Source: Lentisphaerales bacterium
GTDB lineage: Bacteria > Verrucomicrobiota > Lentisphaeria > Lentisphaerales > Lentisphaeraceae
NCBI GenBank assembly: GCA_022446985.1
Contig: JAKVBD010000055.1
Coordinates: 1-34,415 of the forward strand
Direction: 5' to 3'
Length of the DNA: 34,415 nucleotides
The notes under the pieces: generated by a model
What the model saw: the letters and a program-made list of their open reading frames with translations, nothing else
Databases searched by the model: none
What the model was told of the DNA's origin: nothing
Translations under genes and position numbers: made by a program
Shown: in pieces, positions 8,500-16,668 of the stretch
How positions within the stretch are numbered: the first letter of the stretch is position 1
Layout of the letters: every line of letters starts with the position of its first letter

Positions 8500-9101
8500 A
8501 TTAGATCCTCATCTCTAAGTCTTTTTCTCAGTTCCTCTCTACCTCTGGCGATACGCGACTTTACTGTACCTATTTTACAGTCAAGGATTTGAGCGATATC
8601 CTCGTAACTGTATCCCTCCAGATTTCTGAGAACCAATACCTCTCTATACAAAGGCGAAATGGCATCGAGGTGTCTGTAAACACCTTTTTCCAATTCGTTA
8701 AAAGATGTGCCGCGTAGCGGATTCATCTCTTTGCCGGGTAAGTCAAAACTCAAATTACTGTCGTCTTTTCCCGGGACAGGGGCATCTATACTAAAGTTCT
8801 GTTTTGAGCCTCTGCGTTTATTCCAACGGTAGCGATTCTTGGCATAGTTAGTGACTATGCGATACATCCAGGTTGTGAACCTTGAATCACCGCGAAAGTC
8901 ATTTAAGACGCGGTGAATTTTAGCGAAAGAATCCTGTACGACTTCTTCTGCATCTTCATTGCTTCTCAGTATGCCAAAGGCTATTTGATAAGCTTTGAGA
9001 TAATGCCTCTCAACTAATTGAGAGAAGATTCCAAGATTTCCTTTTTTGAAATCTTCAATTATCTCATTATCGCTTAAACCGCTGTTATTTTCACTAGACA
9101 T
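8496..9101 (-). CDS. ECF RNA polymerase sigma factor (RpoE-like)
   Basis: 201 residues, type IV sigma-70. Region 2 shows NEDAEEVVQDSFAKIH and FRGDSRFTTWMYRIVTN (core binding and -10 recognition). Region 4 shows YREVLVLRNLEGYSYEDIA followed by the recognition helix GTVKSRIARGREEL. The linker between the regions (about 95-130) is longer and more polar than in the shortest ECFs. It lies 34 nt after proC and overlaps the anti-sigma gene by 4 nt. It should direct an envelope or stress regulon, but the target promoters cannot be identified from this window. Confidence 0.93.
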   Translation of the reverse strand: MSSENNSGLSDNEIIEDFKKGNLGIFSQLVERHYLKAYQIAFGILRSNEDAEEVVQDSFAKIHRVLNDFRGDSRFTTWMYRIVTNYAKNRYRWNKRRGSKQNFSIDAPVPGKDDSNLSFDLPGKEMNPLRGTSFNELEKGVYRHLDAISPLYREVLVLRNLEGYSYEDIAQILDCKIGTVKSRIARGREELRKRLRDEDLI

Positions 9102-9135
9102 CGATTCTAAGTCAAAGTTCCATAAGTATTATTTA

Positions 9136-9939
9136 CTATTCCTGTCCAAGCTCAATTGAACGTGTGACTGCGGCATCTACTGCAGAATTGACCATGTTTC
9201 TAAAATTCTTAGCTTTCATGTCTTGCAGAGCTGCATATGTCGTACCATTTGGTGAAGTGACTGCATTTCGCAATTCGTCAGGAGATCCCATTTTTTGAGA
9301 AATCATCTCTGCGGCGCCAGCTACAGTTTGAGTCGCTAAACTTAAAGAAGTTTCATAGTCGAGACCATTTTTTTCACCTGCCAATGCTAGTGCTTCTATA
9401 AATTCAAAGACATAAGCCGGTCCGCTGCCACTAACGCCAGTCACTGCATCGATGTCTTTTTCTTCTACTGCCTTGATGACTCCAGCACAGCCAAAAATCG
9501 ATTCCACCAAATGTTTTTCTTCAGAGCTAACAGCTCCTGAACAACAGTAAGCCGAAGCTCCCATGCCAACCATAAGAGGAGTGTTGGGCATGACACGAGT
9601 GATTTTTTTAGTGTTAAGCCACTTGTCTAAAGAGGCAATTTTAAGCCCGGCTGCGATAGAGATAACATGTGTCTCTGGAGAAATTTCCAGATCGGCACAG
9701 ACAACTTCTGCCATTTGTGGTTTAACAGCAAGAATAACAGTAGAGGCCTCAGCAACAACTTTAGCATTATCTGTACAAGTATCAGCACCGCACTTTTCAC
9801 TAAAGTATTTTAATGATTCTTCAGAGATGTCAGATGCAATAACTTCAGATGCTTGAAAGACTTTTTGATTGACAAGACCAGCGGCGATGGCAGTGGCCAT
9901 TTTCCCTGAGCCGATAAAGCCGATTTTGTAATTACTCAT
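9136..9939 (-). CDS. proC: Pyrroline-5-carboxylate reductase
   Basis: 267 residues, the last step of proline synthesis: NAD(P)H-dependent reduction of 1-pyrroline-5-carboxylate. The Rossmann motif is IGFIGSGKMATAIAAGLV. The C-terminal helical domain has the family signature: VSGSGPAYVFEFIEAL, then a conserved QTVAGAAEM-like helix and VTSPNGTTYAAL. The length is typical. The ATG has GGAA 6 nt upstream. It sits between the kinase gene (66 nt away) and the sigma gene (34 nt away), so the sigma pair may be carried on a transcript with a housekeeping gene. Confidence 0.95.
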   Translation of the reverse strand: MSNYKIGFIGSGKMATAIAAGLVNQKVFQASEVIASDISEESLKYFSEKCGADTCTDNAKVVAEASTVILAVKPQMAEVVCADLEISPETHVISIAAGLKIASLDKWLNTKKITRVMPNTPLMVGMGASAYCCSGAVSSEEKHLVESIFGCAGVIKAVEEKDIDAVTGVSGSGPAYVFEFIEALALAGEKNGLDYETSLSLATQTVAGAAEMISQKMGSPDELRNAVTSPNGTTYAALQDMKAKNFRNMVNSAVDAAVTRSIELGQE

Positions 9940-10005
9940 AATTTTCCAAATAGTTTATAAATTTGTTTTCAATTAACCCGTAAGGGCTAAAAAATCAATG
10001 TTGAA

Positions 10006-12090
10006 TCATCTTAACTGAAGGAGCTTTGAACGATACTTATGTCTAAGTTTTTCAATTGCTACTTTGTTGATAAAAATGTCATTTGAGTTTTCCAGCGCTA
10101 ACAGAGTTTCCAATATGGCGGAGGTATTCTCATCGACTTCTATACTGCTCAGGTTCTCCATGAAACTTATACTTTCCATAGAGGTGATTCTGCTACCTCT
10201 GATAAGAAGGTCTTTAATAGGTTTGTTTTTTAGACTGTCGATGCTTTTCACAGGAGCATAGGATAAGTCGACCTGAGTCAGGGGCATGGATTGCAAAATA
10301 CGAATGTCCTGAACAGAGGTGTCGTTCAGTTTGATTTCTTTGATAGGGAGGCCAATCAGGGGTTTTATGTTTTGAATTTTCCAGCTGCCTCTCATGGAGA
10401 GTTTAATCTCTCCTTCAGGGGTAAAATGGCAAGTGAAATTAAAATCGCTTTCTCCGGAGTTAAGGACTTCCAGCGCTTTGCTAACCAACGACACTTTTTG
10501 AGTGATTGATTTTTCTGAAGAATTCAGTTTCTGAAATATTTGAATTGTTATATAGTCTTCAGGGTCGATGAGGTTTAATTCTTCTATTAATTGCAAAACC
10601 TGTTCATCGGCCAAATTGTGGAAATTAGTACCGTACTGTTTTAAGACAGATAGATACTGGCCGGCAGACTTTAACTGGCATTTCCTGAAAGCTTTAAGTG
10701 CTTGGTCAAATTCTTCGTTCGCAAAAGAGAGTTTCCCCAGTTCAAGCCAGGCTTCATCAAAGGTTTCGTCAAGTTCAGTGCAAAGCCTTGCTGTGTCACG
10801 AGCAGTATCGAAATCCATGACATCGATAAACTGTAGTGCTTCAGTTAGAATTTTCGGGGCTGCCAATTGACTTATATTTATGCGTTCTTTACGTTCTTCT
10901 TTCAGCTTACTTACTGTATTTAAGATAACTGTTTGGTTCTTTTGTAATTTAGCAACAAAAACCAGCGAGATGATTAAGCCAAGAGCGACCAGTGAAGCAA
11001 TGGCTTTGTGACGGCTTATGAGGAGCTTGAGTTCTGTAAAAGGTGAAGCTTCTTCTGCTTTTGTTGAGAAGCCACTTATATAAGCATTTATTTCAGAAAT
11101 AAGCATATCGACTTTTTGATAACGTTTAGCGGGATCGACCCGCATGGCTTTAAGACAGACGGCTTCAAGAGCAGATGGAATGTAGCGATCAGGATTTCTT
11201 TCCCGAGGAGGGGGAATGTCCCCTTGAATTGTTTTGCTACAAAGCTCTTCTATAGTGTCGTCCTCAAGAGGCTTAGTTAGTGTCAGTATGTTATAGAGTA
11301 TGGCTCCTAAGGAGTAAATGTCGGTTAGTGTATTCTTTTCCTGATTAAGTCCCATGGCTTGTTCCGGAGCCATAAATCCCGGAGTGCCTTTGATAAAACC
11401 ATCGAGTGTCAGATCAACGCTGTCGATTACTTCTGTAAAGTCGTTATTTTCTTCAAATGGGGCATGTAAAACTTTTGCCAGGCCCCAATCTACAATAAGA
11501 ACCTCGCCATAGTCACTCACTTGTATATTATCCGGTTTCATATCCAGATGAATAACATCTTTGGAGTGCGCATAGGCAATTGCTTCACAGGTTTTTAGAA
11601 AGACAGTTAAAAGTTCAGTAAGTGGATATTTCTGAATGTACTTTTGATCACCTGTTTGCAGTTTATGAAGTATCTTTTTGAGATTATCACCCTGAATAAG
11701 TTTCATGGTAAAGTAAGGTTCACCATCGTTATTTATGCCAATGTCATGAACAGGAACGATATTCGGATGCTGCAAAAGAGCGGTGATTCTGGCTTCGTAA
11801 ACGAAGCGTTCAGCGGCTTTCTCTTTATTTTCTTTTTTAGCTTTTTCTTTGATTAAAGCCATTGCCAGAGTGCGAGTTGTATCAGTATCTTCAATCTCAA
11901 GGATTTGTTTCATACCGCCTTCATCAACTTTGCCTATTACAGTGTACTTGCCTGCGGGTTGTGTACTCAAGGCCAAGCCGGCGATGCTACTGACATCACT
12001 CATCTCAACTTCGTTAAACAAATCTGCAAAACCATCAACAGTATCGCTGAAAGCATTTTCAAAGTCTTTGTTGTTTATATCTTCTGGCAT
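10006..12090 (-). CDS. Transmembrane Ser/Thr protein kinase with TPR/leucine-rich-like extracytoplasmic tail
   Basis: 694 residues. The kinase domain spans about 50-340: a Gly-rich loop GKVDEGGMKQI, Lys81 in MALIK, the catalytic loop HLDMKPDN (Asp183, Asn188), DWG at 201-203 in place of DFG, and GTPGFMAPEQ. HLD replaces the usual HRD, so it is a non-RD kinase. A single membrane helix follows at 363-381. The tail contains a TPR-like stretch (ILTEALQFIDVMDFDTARD onward) and a short leucine-rich-like block near 560-650 (KEIKLNDTSVQDIRIL, TQVDLSYAPVKSID). The architecture is common in Planctomycetes and Lentisphaerae. Substrates are unknown. The start ATG has a weak ribosome site. It may be the first gene of a run with proC and the sigma pair. 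Confidence 0.88.
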   Translation of the reverse strand: MPEDINNKDFENAFSDTVDGFADLFNEVEMSDVSSIAGLALSTQPAGKYTVIGKVDEGGMKQILEIEDTDTTRTLAMALIKEKAKKENKEKAAERFVYEARITALLQHPNIVPVHDIGINNDGEPYFTMKLIQGDNLKKILHKLQTGDQKYIQKYPLTELLTVFLKTCEAIAYAHSKDVIHLDMKPDNIQVSDYGEVLIVDWGLAKVLHAPFEENNDFTEVIDSVDLTLDGFIKGTPGFMAPEQAMGLNQEKNTLTDIYSLGAILYNILTLTKPLEDDTIEELCSKTIQGDIPPPRERNPDRYIPSALEAVCLKAMRVDPAKRYQKVDMLISEINAYISGFSTKAEEASPFTELKLLISRHKAIASLVALGLIISLVFVAKLQKNQTVILNTVSKLKEERKERINISQLAAPKILTEALQFIDVMDFDTARDTARLCTELDETFDEAWLELGKLSFANEEFDQALKAFRKCQLKSAGQYLSVLKQYGTNFHNLADEQVLQLIEELNLIDPEDYITIQIFQKLNSSEKSITQKVSLVSKALEVLNSGESDFNFTCHFTPEGEIKLSMRGSWKIQNIKPLIGLPIKEIKLNDTSVQDIRILQSMPLTQVDLSYAPVKSIDSLKNKPIKDLLIRGSRITSMESISFMENLSSIEVDENTSAILETLLALENSNDIFINKVAIEKLRHKYRSKLLQLR

Positions 12091-12156
12091 AAACTCAATT
12101 TAAATTACATTCACTGATGGGGCAATTAGTATTCGGTTATTTTTTGTATTAAGTAA

Positions 12157-12176
12157 TTATTTCTAAATAGAAATAA
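12157..12176. promoter_or_regulatory. Operator-like dyad between kinase and isomerase genes
   Basis: Perfect 9-bp arms TTATTTCTA/TAGAAATAA with a 2-nt centre in the 186-nt divergent intergenic region. The symmetry fits a dimeric repressor site. No convincing -35/-10 pair is placed beside it. Confidence 0.45.
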
Positions 12177-12276
12177 ATGGCGTTTTTGGCATAGAAAATA
12201 AATAAAATTTCATATTTCTTTTATTCTCCAAAACATATCTTTACAGAAGTCGCTAAAATAGTGGAGTTATGATTAT

Positions 12277-13161
12277 ATGGATAGACGTAACCTTTTAAAA
12301 ATGGCAGGTGGCTCATTAGCTCTGTCATCAATTTCCTGTCAGTCAGCTACAGTTGCTGGTTCGAGTAAATCTTTCCCTTTCAAAAAGTCGTTTTGCTTTT
12401 GGTGTTACAAGGATCATTGGGGTATTGAGCAGCAAATTGACGCTGCCTTAAAATTGGGATGTGATGGTATAGAACTAGTTGATCCTAAGCATTTTGATAA
12501 ACTTAAAGCTGCTGGTTTAGAATGTTCTTTGACGACTTCACACGGCTATACGAAAGGTATGAACAATAAGATCTTTCATGATGAAAATATCAAAAAAATG
12601 AAAGAGCGTATAGATGTCACTAAGAAATACGGTTTTTCAAATGTTATTACTTTTGTAGGTTTTGCTGATACAACAAAATTTGGTGGCAGTAAAATTGATC
12701 CAGAAGAGGGGATTAAAAACTGCATAGAAGGTTACAAAAAAATAATCGGTTATGCAGAAAAGAAAGGTATAACTCTGCAGATGGAAATTCTTAACTCCCG
12801 AGTTGAGGAGAAGATGAAAGGCCATCCAGGTTTCGCAGGTGATACAGTGGAATACTGTGGCGAAATCATACGCGCTATCGGCTCAGAAAATTTAAAGATT
12901 CTTTTTGATATATATCATGTTCAGGTCATGCAGGGAGATCTAATCACTAGAATTGGTGAAAATGCCGATATCATAGGTCATATTCACACTGCAGGTTGTC
13001 CAGGCAGAAATGAGCTGGATGATACTCAGGAAATCAATTACCCGGCAGTTATGAAGAAGTTGAAAGAAATAGGTTACAAAGATTACGTAACTCACGAGTT
13101 TATTCCAACCCGTGAGCCTTATAATGGCCTGGTTGAGGCTTTCGAGCGCTGTTCTATTTAA
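12277..13161 (+). CDS. Hydroxypyruvate isomerase-like TIM-barrel protein with Tat signal
   Basis: 294 residues. It begins with a twin-arginine signal (DRRNLLKMAGG, R3-R4), then a hydrophobic segment ending SSISC with Cys21 at a near-lipobox. The rest is an AP-endonuclease-2/xylose-isomerase-like barrel: GCDGIELVDP, ITLQMEILNSR (metal Glu), LFDIYHVQVMQGDL, GHIHTAGCPGR, and DYVTHEFIP. These match the hydroxypyruvate isomerase (Hyi) group, whose barrels bind a divalent metal and interconvert aldose/ketose or tartronate semialdehyde forms. Tat export is predicted, which is typical for Planctomycetes/Lentisphaerae barrels acting on external sugars. The ATG has GGAG 10 nt upstream. Its stop shares TTAA with the convergent cupin gene. 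The substrate is not known. Confidence 0.8.
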   Translation: MDRRNLLKMAGGSLALSSISCQSATVAGSSKSFPFKKSFCFWCYKDHWGIEQQIDAALKLGCDGIELVDPKHFDKLKAAGLECSLTTSHGYTKGMNNKIFHDENIKKMKERIDVTKKYGFSNVITFVGFADTTKFGGSKIDPEEGIKNCIEGYKKIIGYAEKKGITLQMEILNSRVEEKMKGHPGFAGDTVEYCGEIIRAIGSENLKILFDIYHVQVMQGDLITRIGENADIIGHIHTAGCPGRNELDDTQEINYPAVMKKLKEIGYKDYVTHEFIPTREPYNGLVEAFERCSI

Positions 13162-13496
13162 TCGAAATATTCATCGCTTTCATCAAAAGCCGGTACTGGT
13201 ATGTTGATAATTTTAAAATTACCTACAGCTCTGTGCCGGCAACCTGGTTTAATCTTAACAGTGGTCATAGGTTGAACCGGGACTTTTTCTCCATCTAATT
13301 CCATATATCCTTCACCTTCCAAAATGACATATATCTCGGTCATTTTTTTATGGTAGTGAACTTTTGCTTCAGTGGAGATTTCAACAATGTGAACAGAAGC
13401 TACTGACCCGGGTTCAGCAAAGGCTCTTTTCGTTGTTCCACAAGGGCATTTTGTCGGCTCTATTTCGTTTAGGTTTGCTATTTCAAAATTTTTCAT
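13158..13496 (-). CDS. Small cupin-domain protein
   Basis: 112 residues with both cupin motifs: VHYHKKMTEIYVILEGEG (motif 1, two His and one Glu metal ligands) and KIKPGCRHRAVGNFKIINIP (motif 2, His). An N-terminal CPCG is present. Single-domain cupins of this type are often sugar-related enzymes or sensors; no reaction can be assigned. It converges with the isomerase-like gene, the stop codons sharing TTAA. There is a promoter-length gap upstream but no clear promoter. Confidence 0.82.
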   Translation of the reverse strand: MKNFEIANLNEIEPTKCPCGTTKRAFAEPGSVASVHIVEISTEAKVHYHKKMTEIYVILEGEGYMELDGEKVPVQPMTTVKIKPGCRHRAVGNFKIINIPVPAFDESDEYFD

Positions 13497-13728
13497 TCAT
13501 ACACACTCTCTTTTTAAGTAAGAGTTAAAATATAATTCCATTTTATATTGCATGCAATAAAATAGTCGAAGAAAGTTCTAGAAGACAATGAAGTCAGTGT
13601 TTGAAATATTATCCGATAATGGAAATAGCTAAAATGAAATGGGCTCTTTTAAGCTTGGAAGTGATCTTGGCAATTAACCTGCTTAGTACAAACCCTCAAT
13701 TTTAAAAAGTCTAATAGAAGGGATAGAA

Positions 13729-14022
13729 ATGGAAAAGATCAACGTCGCCAGTAATCACAAAGCGGGTAGACAGACTCAGGTAATGATGGATAACTTCGGT
13801 GATTTAGCCGATATGGTCAACAACAAGTTGCTCGACAAACTTATTCATACGGAGCACAAAAAAGAAATTCTTACGGATGTGCTTAATCATCTAAATGCAG
13901 TTATTGAGAAAACTGAAAAGATTACCCATGGACCTCATGTACAGAGAATCGTCAATAAGCTCAGATCTGCAGCAGAAGATTTGGATTTATACATCGATGA
14001 ATTAGAAAAAAGCGGCCGTTAA
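13729..14022 (+). CDS. Small all-helical protein of unknown function
   Basis: 97 residues, not recognised. It is charged and almost free of Cys and aromatic residues, and is predicted mostly helical, with a possible coiled coil from about residue 42 to 95 (KKEILTDVLNHLNAVIEKTE then LRSAAEDLDLYIDELEKSG). An AGGG ribosome site lies 6-7 nt before the ATG. Codon use looks like its neighbours. It ends in a TTAA shared with the convergent epimerase gene. The 232-nt region upstream (13497-13728) contains no other gene. Confidence 0.65.
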   Translation: MEKINVASNHKAGRQTQVMMDNFGDLADMVNNKLLDKLIHTEHKKEILTDVLNHLNAVIEKTEKITHGPHVQRIVNKLRSAAEDLDLYIDELEKSGR

Positions 14023-14894
14023 TTTTGAGAGTTGATAATCAATTGACAGCTGGCTTGAAAGTGCTGTGCTGAATTAAGTTTTAGGATACCACTTTTACTT
14101 TGTAGTTTTTGATTATGGTCAACAAAGTCTCCCAGGCCAAGACATGGTTCTAAACAGATGAAGTCAGCCTCAGGTTGTCCCCACAGGGTTAGGTTTGGAA
14201 AGTTCTCATAATGGAGATCGATTGACTTAGTTGAATGAATATGACGAAGTGAGATACTTTTATGAGGCGTGTTTTCGAGAACCAGAGCACGTTCTGTAAA
14301 AGTGTTTTGATCCAGTGAAAAGGTTTTATTTTCATTGATCGCAAACTCCTGTAATTCACCTTGTAATAGACCATCTTCATTGACTGCTCTTCTTTGTAGA
14401 GGAGAATTGTCTGGAAATGCGAGATAGTAGTTGTCTATCGAATCATTCGGAGTCCAGTTTAAGGCGAATCCAGGATGCCAGCCAAGAGAAAAGTACATTC
14501 TTTGTGAATCCAGATTTTTAACCAGAAAATTAACTTTTAGTTTATTGTCATTGAGTTCATAGTTAACGATGAATTCAAAAACAAATGGGAAATGCTGTCG
14601 AATTTTTGCCGAAGATTTAAGTTTAAAAGAAATGGACTGTAAATCATGTTCAAGGATCTCAAAGTCACTGGTCCTGGCAAAGCCATGAACTTGCATGAAG
14701 TATTGGTTATTTTTGTGATAGAAACAGTTCTCTTTTAAAAAGCCGCAGATGGGGAACATAAGTGGCGCTTTTCCCGGCCAGAATTCTTCCTTGCCTTGCC
14801 AGATATACTGGGCTCCAAACTGGTCTTGTAAACTAGCTAGTTCAGCACCTTTTGTGGAAAACTCTGCTTTAAGAAATTTTGATTCAATGATCAT
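14019..14894 (-). CDS. Aldose 1-epimerase-like protein (LacX/YeaD type)
   Basis: 291 residues of the galactose-mutarotase superfamily. Visible anchors are GAELASLQD near the N-terminus, LMFPICGFLKEN, QVHGFARTSDFE (catalytic-region His), SLGWHPGFAL (second His), and FICLEPCLGLGD (catalytic Glu). It starts at ATG with GAGG 7 nt upstream, one nucleotide after the stop of the ABC-NHL gene, so it is the last gene of the transporter run. Mutarotases interconvert alpha and beta sugar anomers. Its place behind a metal-type ABC cassette is odd and may be only a transcriptional association. Confidence 0.82.
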   Translation of the reverse strand: MIIESKFLKAEFSTKGAELASLQDQFGAQYIWQGKEEFWPGKAPLMFPICGFLKENCFYHKNNQYFMQVHGFARTSDFEILEHDLQSISFKLKSSAKIRQHFPFVFEFIVNYELNDNKLKVNFLVKNLDSQRMYFSLGWHPGFALNWTPNDSIDNYYLAFPDNSPLQRRAVNEDGLLQGELQEFAINENKTFSLDQNTFTERALVLENTPHKSISLRHIHSTKSIDLHYENFPNLTLWGQPEADFICLEPCLGLGDFVDHNQKLQSKSGILKLNSAQHFQASCQLIINSQN

Positions 14895-14895
14895 G

Positions 14896-16668
14896 TTAGT
14901 TCCTCAAAACAACAACGCGCCTATTTGCGGTGTCGGCTACATATATTGTTCCTTCTTGGTCGATGCCAAGTCCCCACGGATTATTGAAGCAATTGAGTTC
15001 TGTACCAGCTTTACCAAAGTAGCCAAGAACTTCTCCAGATATAGTGGTTTTTGTCAATCTGCAGTTGGCATACTCTACAGTCCAGAGGTAACCATTTGGA
15101 TCTTGATCGATGTCATAGGGAAGATAAAAGGGAATTTCAGCCCCTTGGTTTTTGAGGATATGGAGGAACTTTCCATCATCACTGAAAACCTGGATGCGAT
15201 TGTTAACAGCATCGGCAACGTAGAGTTTACCATCGGTCCAGACCATATCTGAAGCACGTTGCATATTTCCCGGTTCAACGCCGCTTTTTCCAAAACTAAC
15301 GATGAATTTCCCTTCCTTTGAAAACTTCTGGACTCTGTCGTTAAAGCCATATTCGCAAATATAGATGTTTTGTTCTTTATCAAGAGAAATACCGACAGGA
15401 CTATAAAACTGACCAGGTTGATCACCACGGCTGCCAAACTTGTAAGCCACGGTACCATCCGGATTGAAGACGACAACTCTGGCATAGTGAGTATCGGCCA
15501 CGGCAATTTTACCATCATTAAAAACTGTTACGCCTTCAGGGTGGCCTAATTCAGTTTCAGGCATCTTCCATTTGCGCTTAAGTTCTCCTTGAGAGTCGTA
15601 AACCAAAACGCGGCCGGCATCGTCTAGAACGATCACTTCGCCATTTTGTCCACAGGTGATTGCTCTTGGGCCTGGCAGCCTTTGGCCGGCTGAAGGAATA
15701 TTCCATGAAGTTATTTCTTTAAAGCTAAGAGTGCTTTGTTGCTCACTGCATGAGACCAGAAAGATCATTAGTAAGGCCAGGATAACTTTCATTCCATTTG
15801 CGACTTTATCGGATGCACTATGAAAAATTTTAAAGGATTCAGAATCATTACTTATTTCTGATTTATTGAAGGTTCCAAAAAATCTTGTTTGATTGATACT
15901 GAAGTCCGATTCTGACTCCTGAAGTGTTATAGCTTCAGGTCGATAGAATCCAGGTTGAATTTCAAAAGGGTTCTCTTTGAGCCAAGTGCCGGGGCCCAAC
16001 AATTTAGAGATTTCTGGAGTTTTTGGATTTTGGTAGATATTAATAGTTTGGCCGGAGGCGAGAATTTGCCCTTTTTGCATACAGACGACTTTGTTAGAGT
16101 AAGCCAATGCTTCAGAGGAATCGTGAGTCGAAAAGATCAATGAACCGGAAAGACTTTGTAAATGTTTGAGCAGAAAGTTCCAGTATTTATCCTTGCGGCC
16201 ACGGTCAACATTTGCCAGTGGTTCATCCATAATCAGAACTTTTGAATCTGTGGCGATAGCGCGTGCGAGACTGAGTCTTGAGCACTCTCCCTGTGAAAGG
16301 AATTCCGGATATTCATGAGCCTTGTGCTCAAGGTCAAACTTTTTCAAAAGCGCCGATGCATCAATAGAATGATCTTTTGGAATTACCTGTTCGATATGCT
16401 TAATGGCAGTCATGTGAGCCCAAAGTCCAAAGTCCTGAGGGACTATATAAAATGGGCAGGCCTCTTGTTTGATGTTGCAATTGATCTCTCCAGAGTCAGG
16501 TAGCTCCATGCGGCTTAATAAATTGATTAAAGTCGATTTTCCTGCACCTGACTCACCAATGATGGCGGTGATTCCCTGCGTGAATTGGCAATATATGGAA
16601 TCGAGCCTTTTAGCTTTAAAGCCAATTTTAGAAATGTCGGTTAATTGCCAGAGAACTTGTTGGTCCAT
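14896..16668 (-). CDS. ABC transporter ATPase fused in frame to an NHL beta-propeller lipoprotein
   Basis: 590 residues in one uninterrupted frame. Residues 1-230 are an ABC ATPase: Walker A GESGAGKS (38-45), Q-loop Gln78, signature LSQGE (124-128, canonical LSGGQ), Walker B VLIMDEP (144-150), H-loop His182. A short TOBE-like tail (FYRPEAITL and beyond) runs to about 290. Met293 then opens a classical lipoprotein signal, MKVILALLMIFLVSC, with lipobox LVSC (Cys307). Residues 315-590 are a six-bladed NHL-type propeller (repeats such as GKIAVADTHYARVVVF and GTIYVADTANRRVVVL). The ATPase has its own ATG with AGGA 6 nt upstream and overlaps the permease gene. Either one protein with a cytoplasmic ATPase and outside propeller is made, or the second half starts at Met293, which has only a weak ribosome site. 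Confidence 0.85.
   Translation of the reverse strand: MDQQVLWQLTDISKIGFKAKRLDSIYCQFTQGITAIIGESGAGKSTLINLLSRMELPDSGEINCNIKQEACPFYIVPQDFGLWAHMTAIKHIEQVIPKDHSIDASALLKKFDLEHKAHEYPEFLSQGECSRLSLARAIATDSKVLIMDEPLANVDRGRKDKYWNFLLKHLQSLSGSLIFSTHDSSEALAYSNKVVCMQKGQILASGQTINIYQNPKTPEISKLLGPGTWLKENPFEIQPGFYRPEAITLQESESDFSINQTRFFGTFNKSEISNDSESFKIFHSASDKVANGMKVILALLMIFLVSCSEQQSTLSFKEITSWNIPSAGQRLPGPRAITCGQNGEVIVLDDAGRVLVYDSQGELKRKWKMPETELGHPEGVTVFNDGKIAVADTHYARVVVFNPDGTVAYKFGSRGDQPGQFYSPVGISLDKEQNIYICEYGFNDRVQKFSKEGKFIVSFGKSGVEPGNMQRASDMVWTDGKLYVADAVNNRIQVFSDDGKFLHILKNQGAEIPFYLPYDIDQDPNGYLWTVEYANCRLTKTTISGEVLGYFGKAGTELNCFNNPWGLGIDQEGTIYVADTANRRVVVLRN
15748..15792 (-). other. Internal lipoprotein signal sequence / possible second start
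   Basis: The ATG at 15792 (Met293 of the fusion) begins a 14-residue hydrophobic signal ending at LVSC. Only a weak AAAG or a too-close ATGGA lies upstream. The preceding ...KVANGM is what a TOBE-domain end would look like, so the ATPase end and the lipoprotein start appear to share these codons with no stop between them. Confidence 0.6.

Noticed and set aside
15075..15518. A 147-codon open frame on the minus strand within the NHL region
   Set aside because: It is a different frame of the NHL gene; the NHL frame shows clear blade repeats, this one none.
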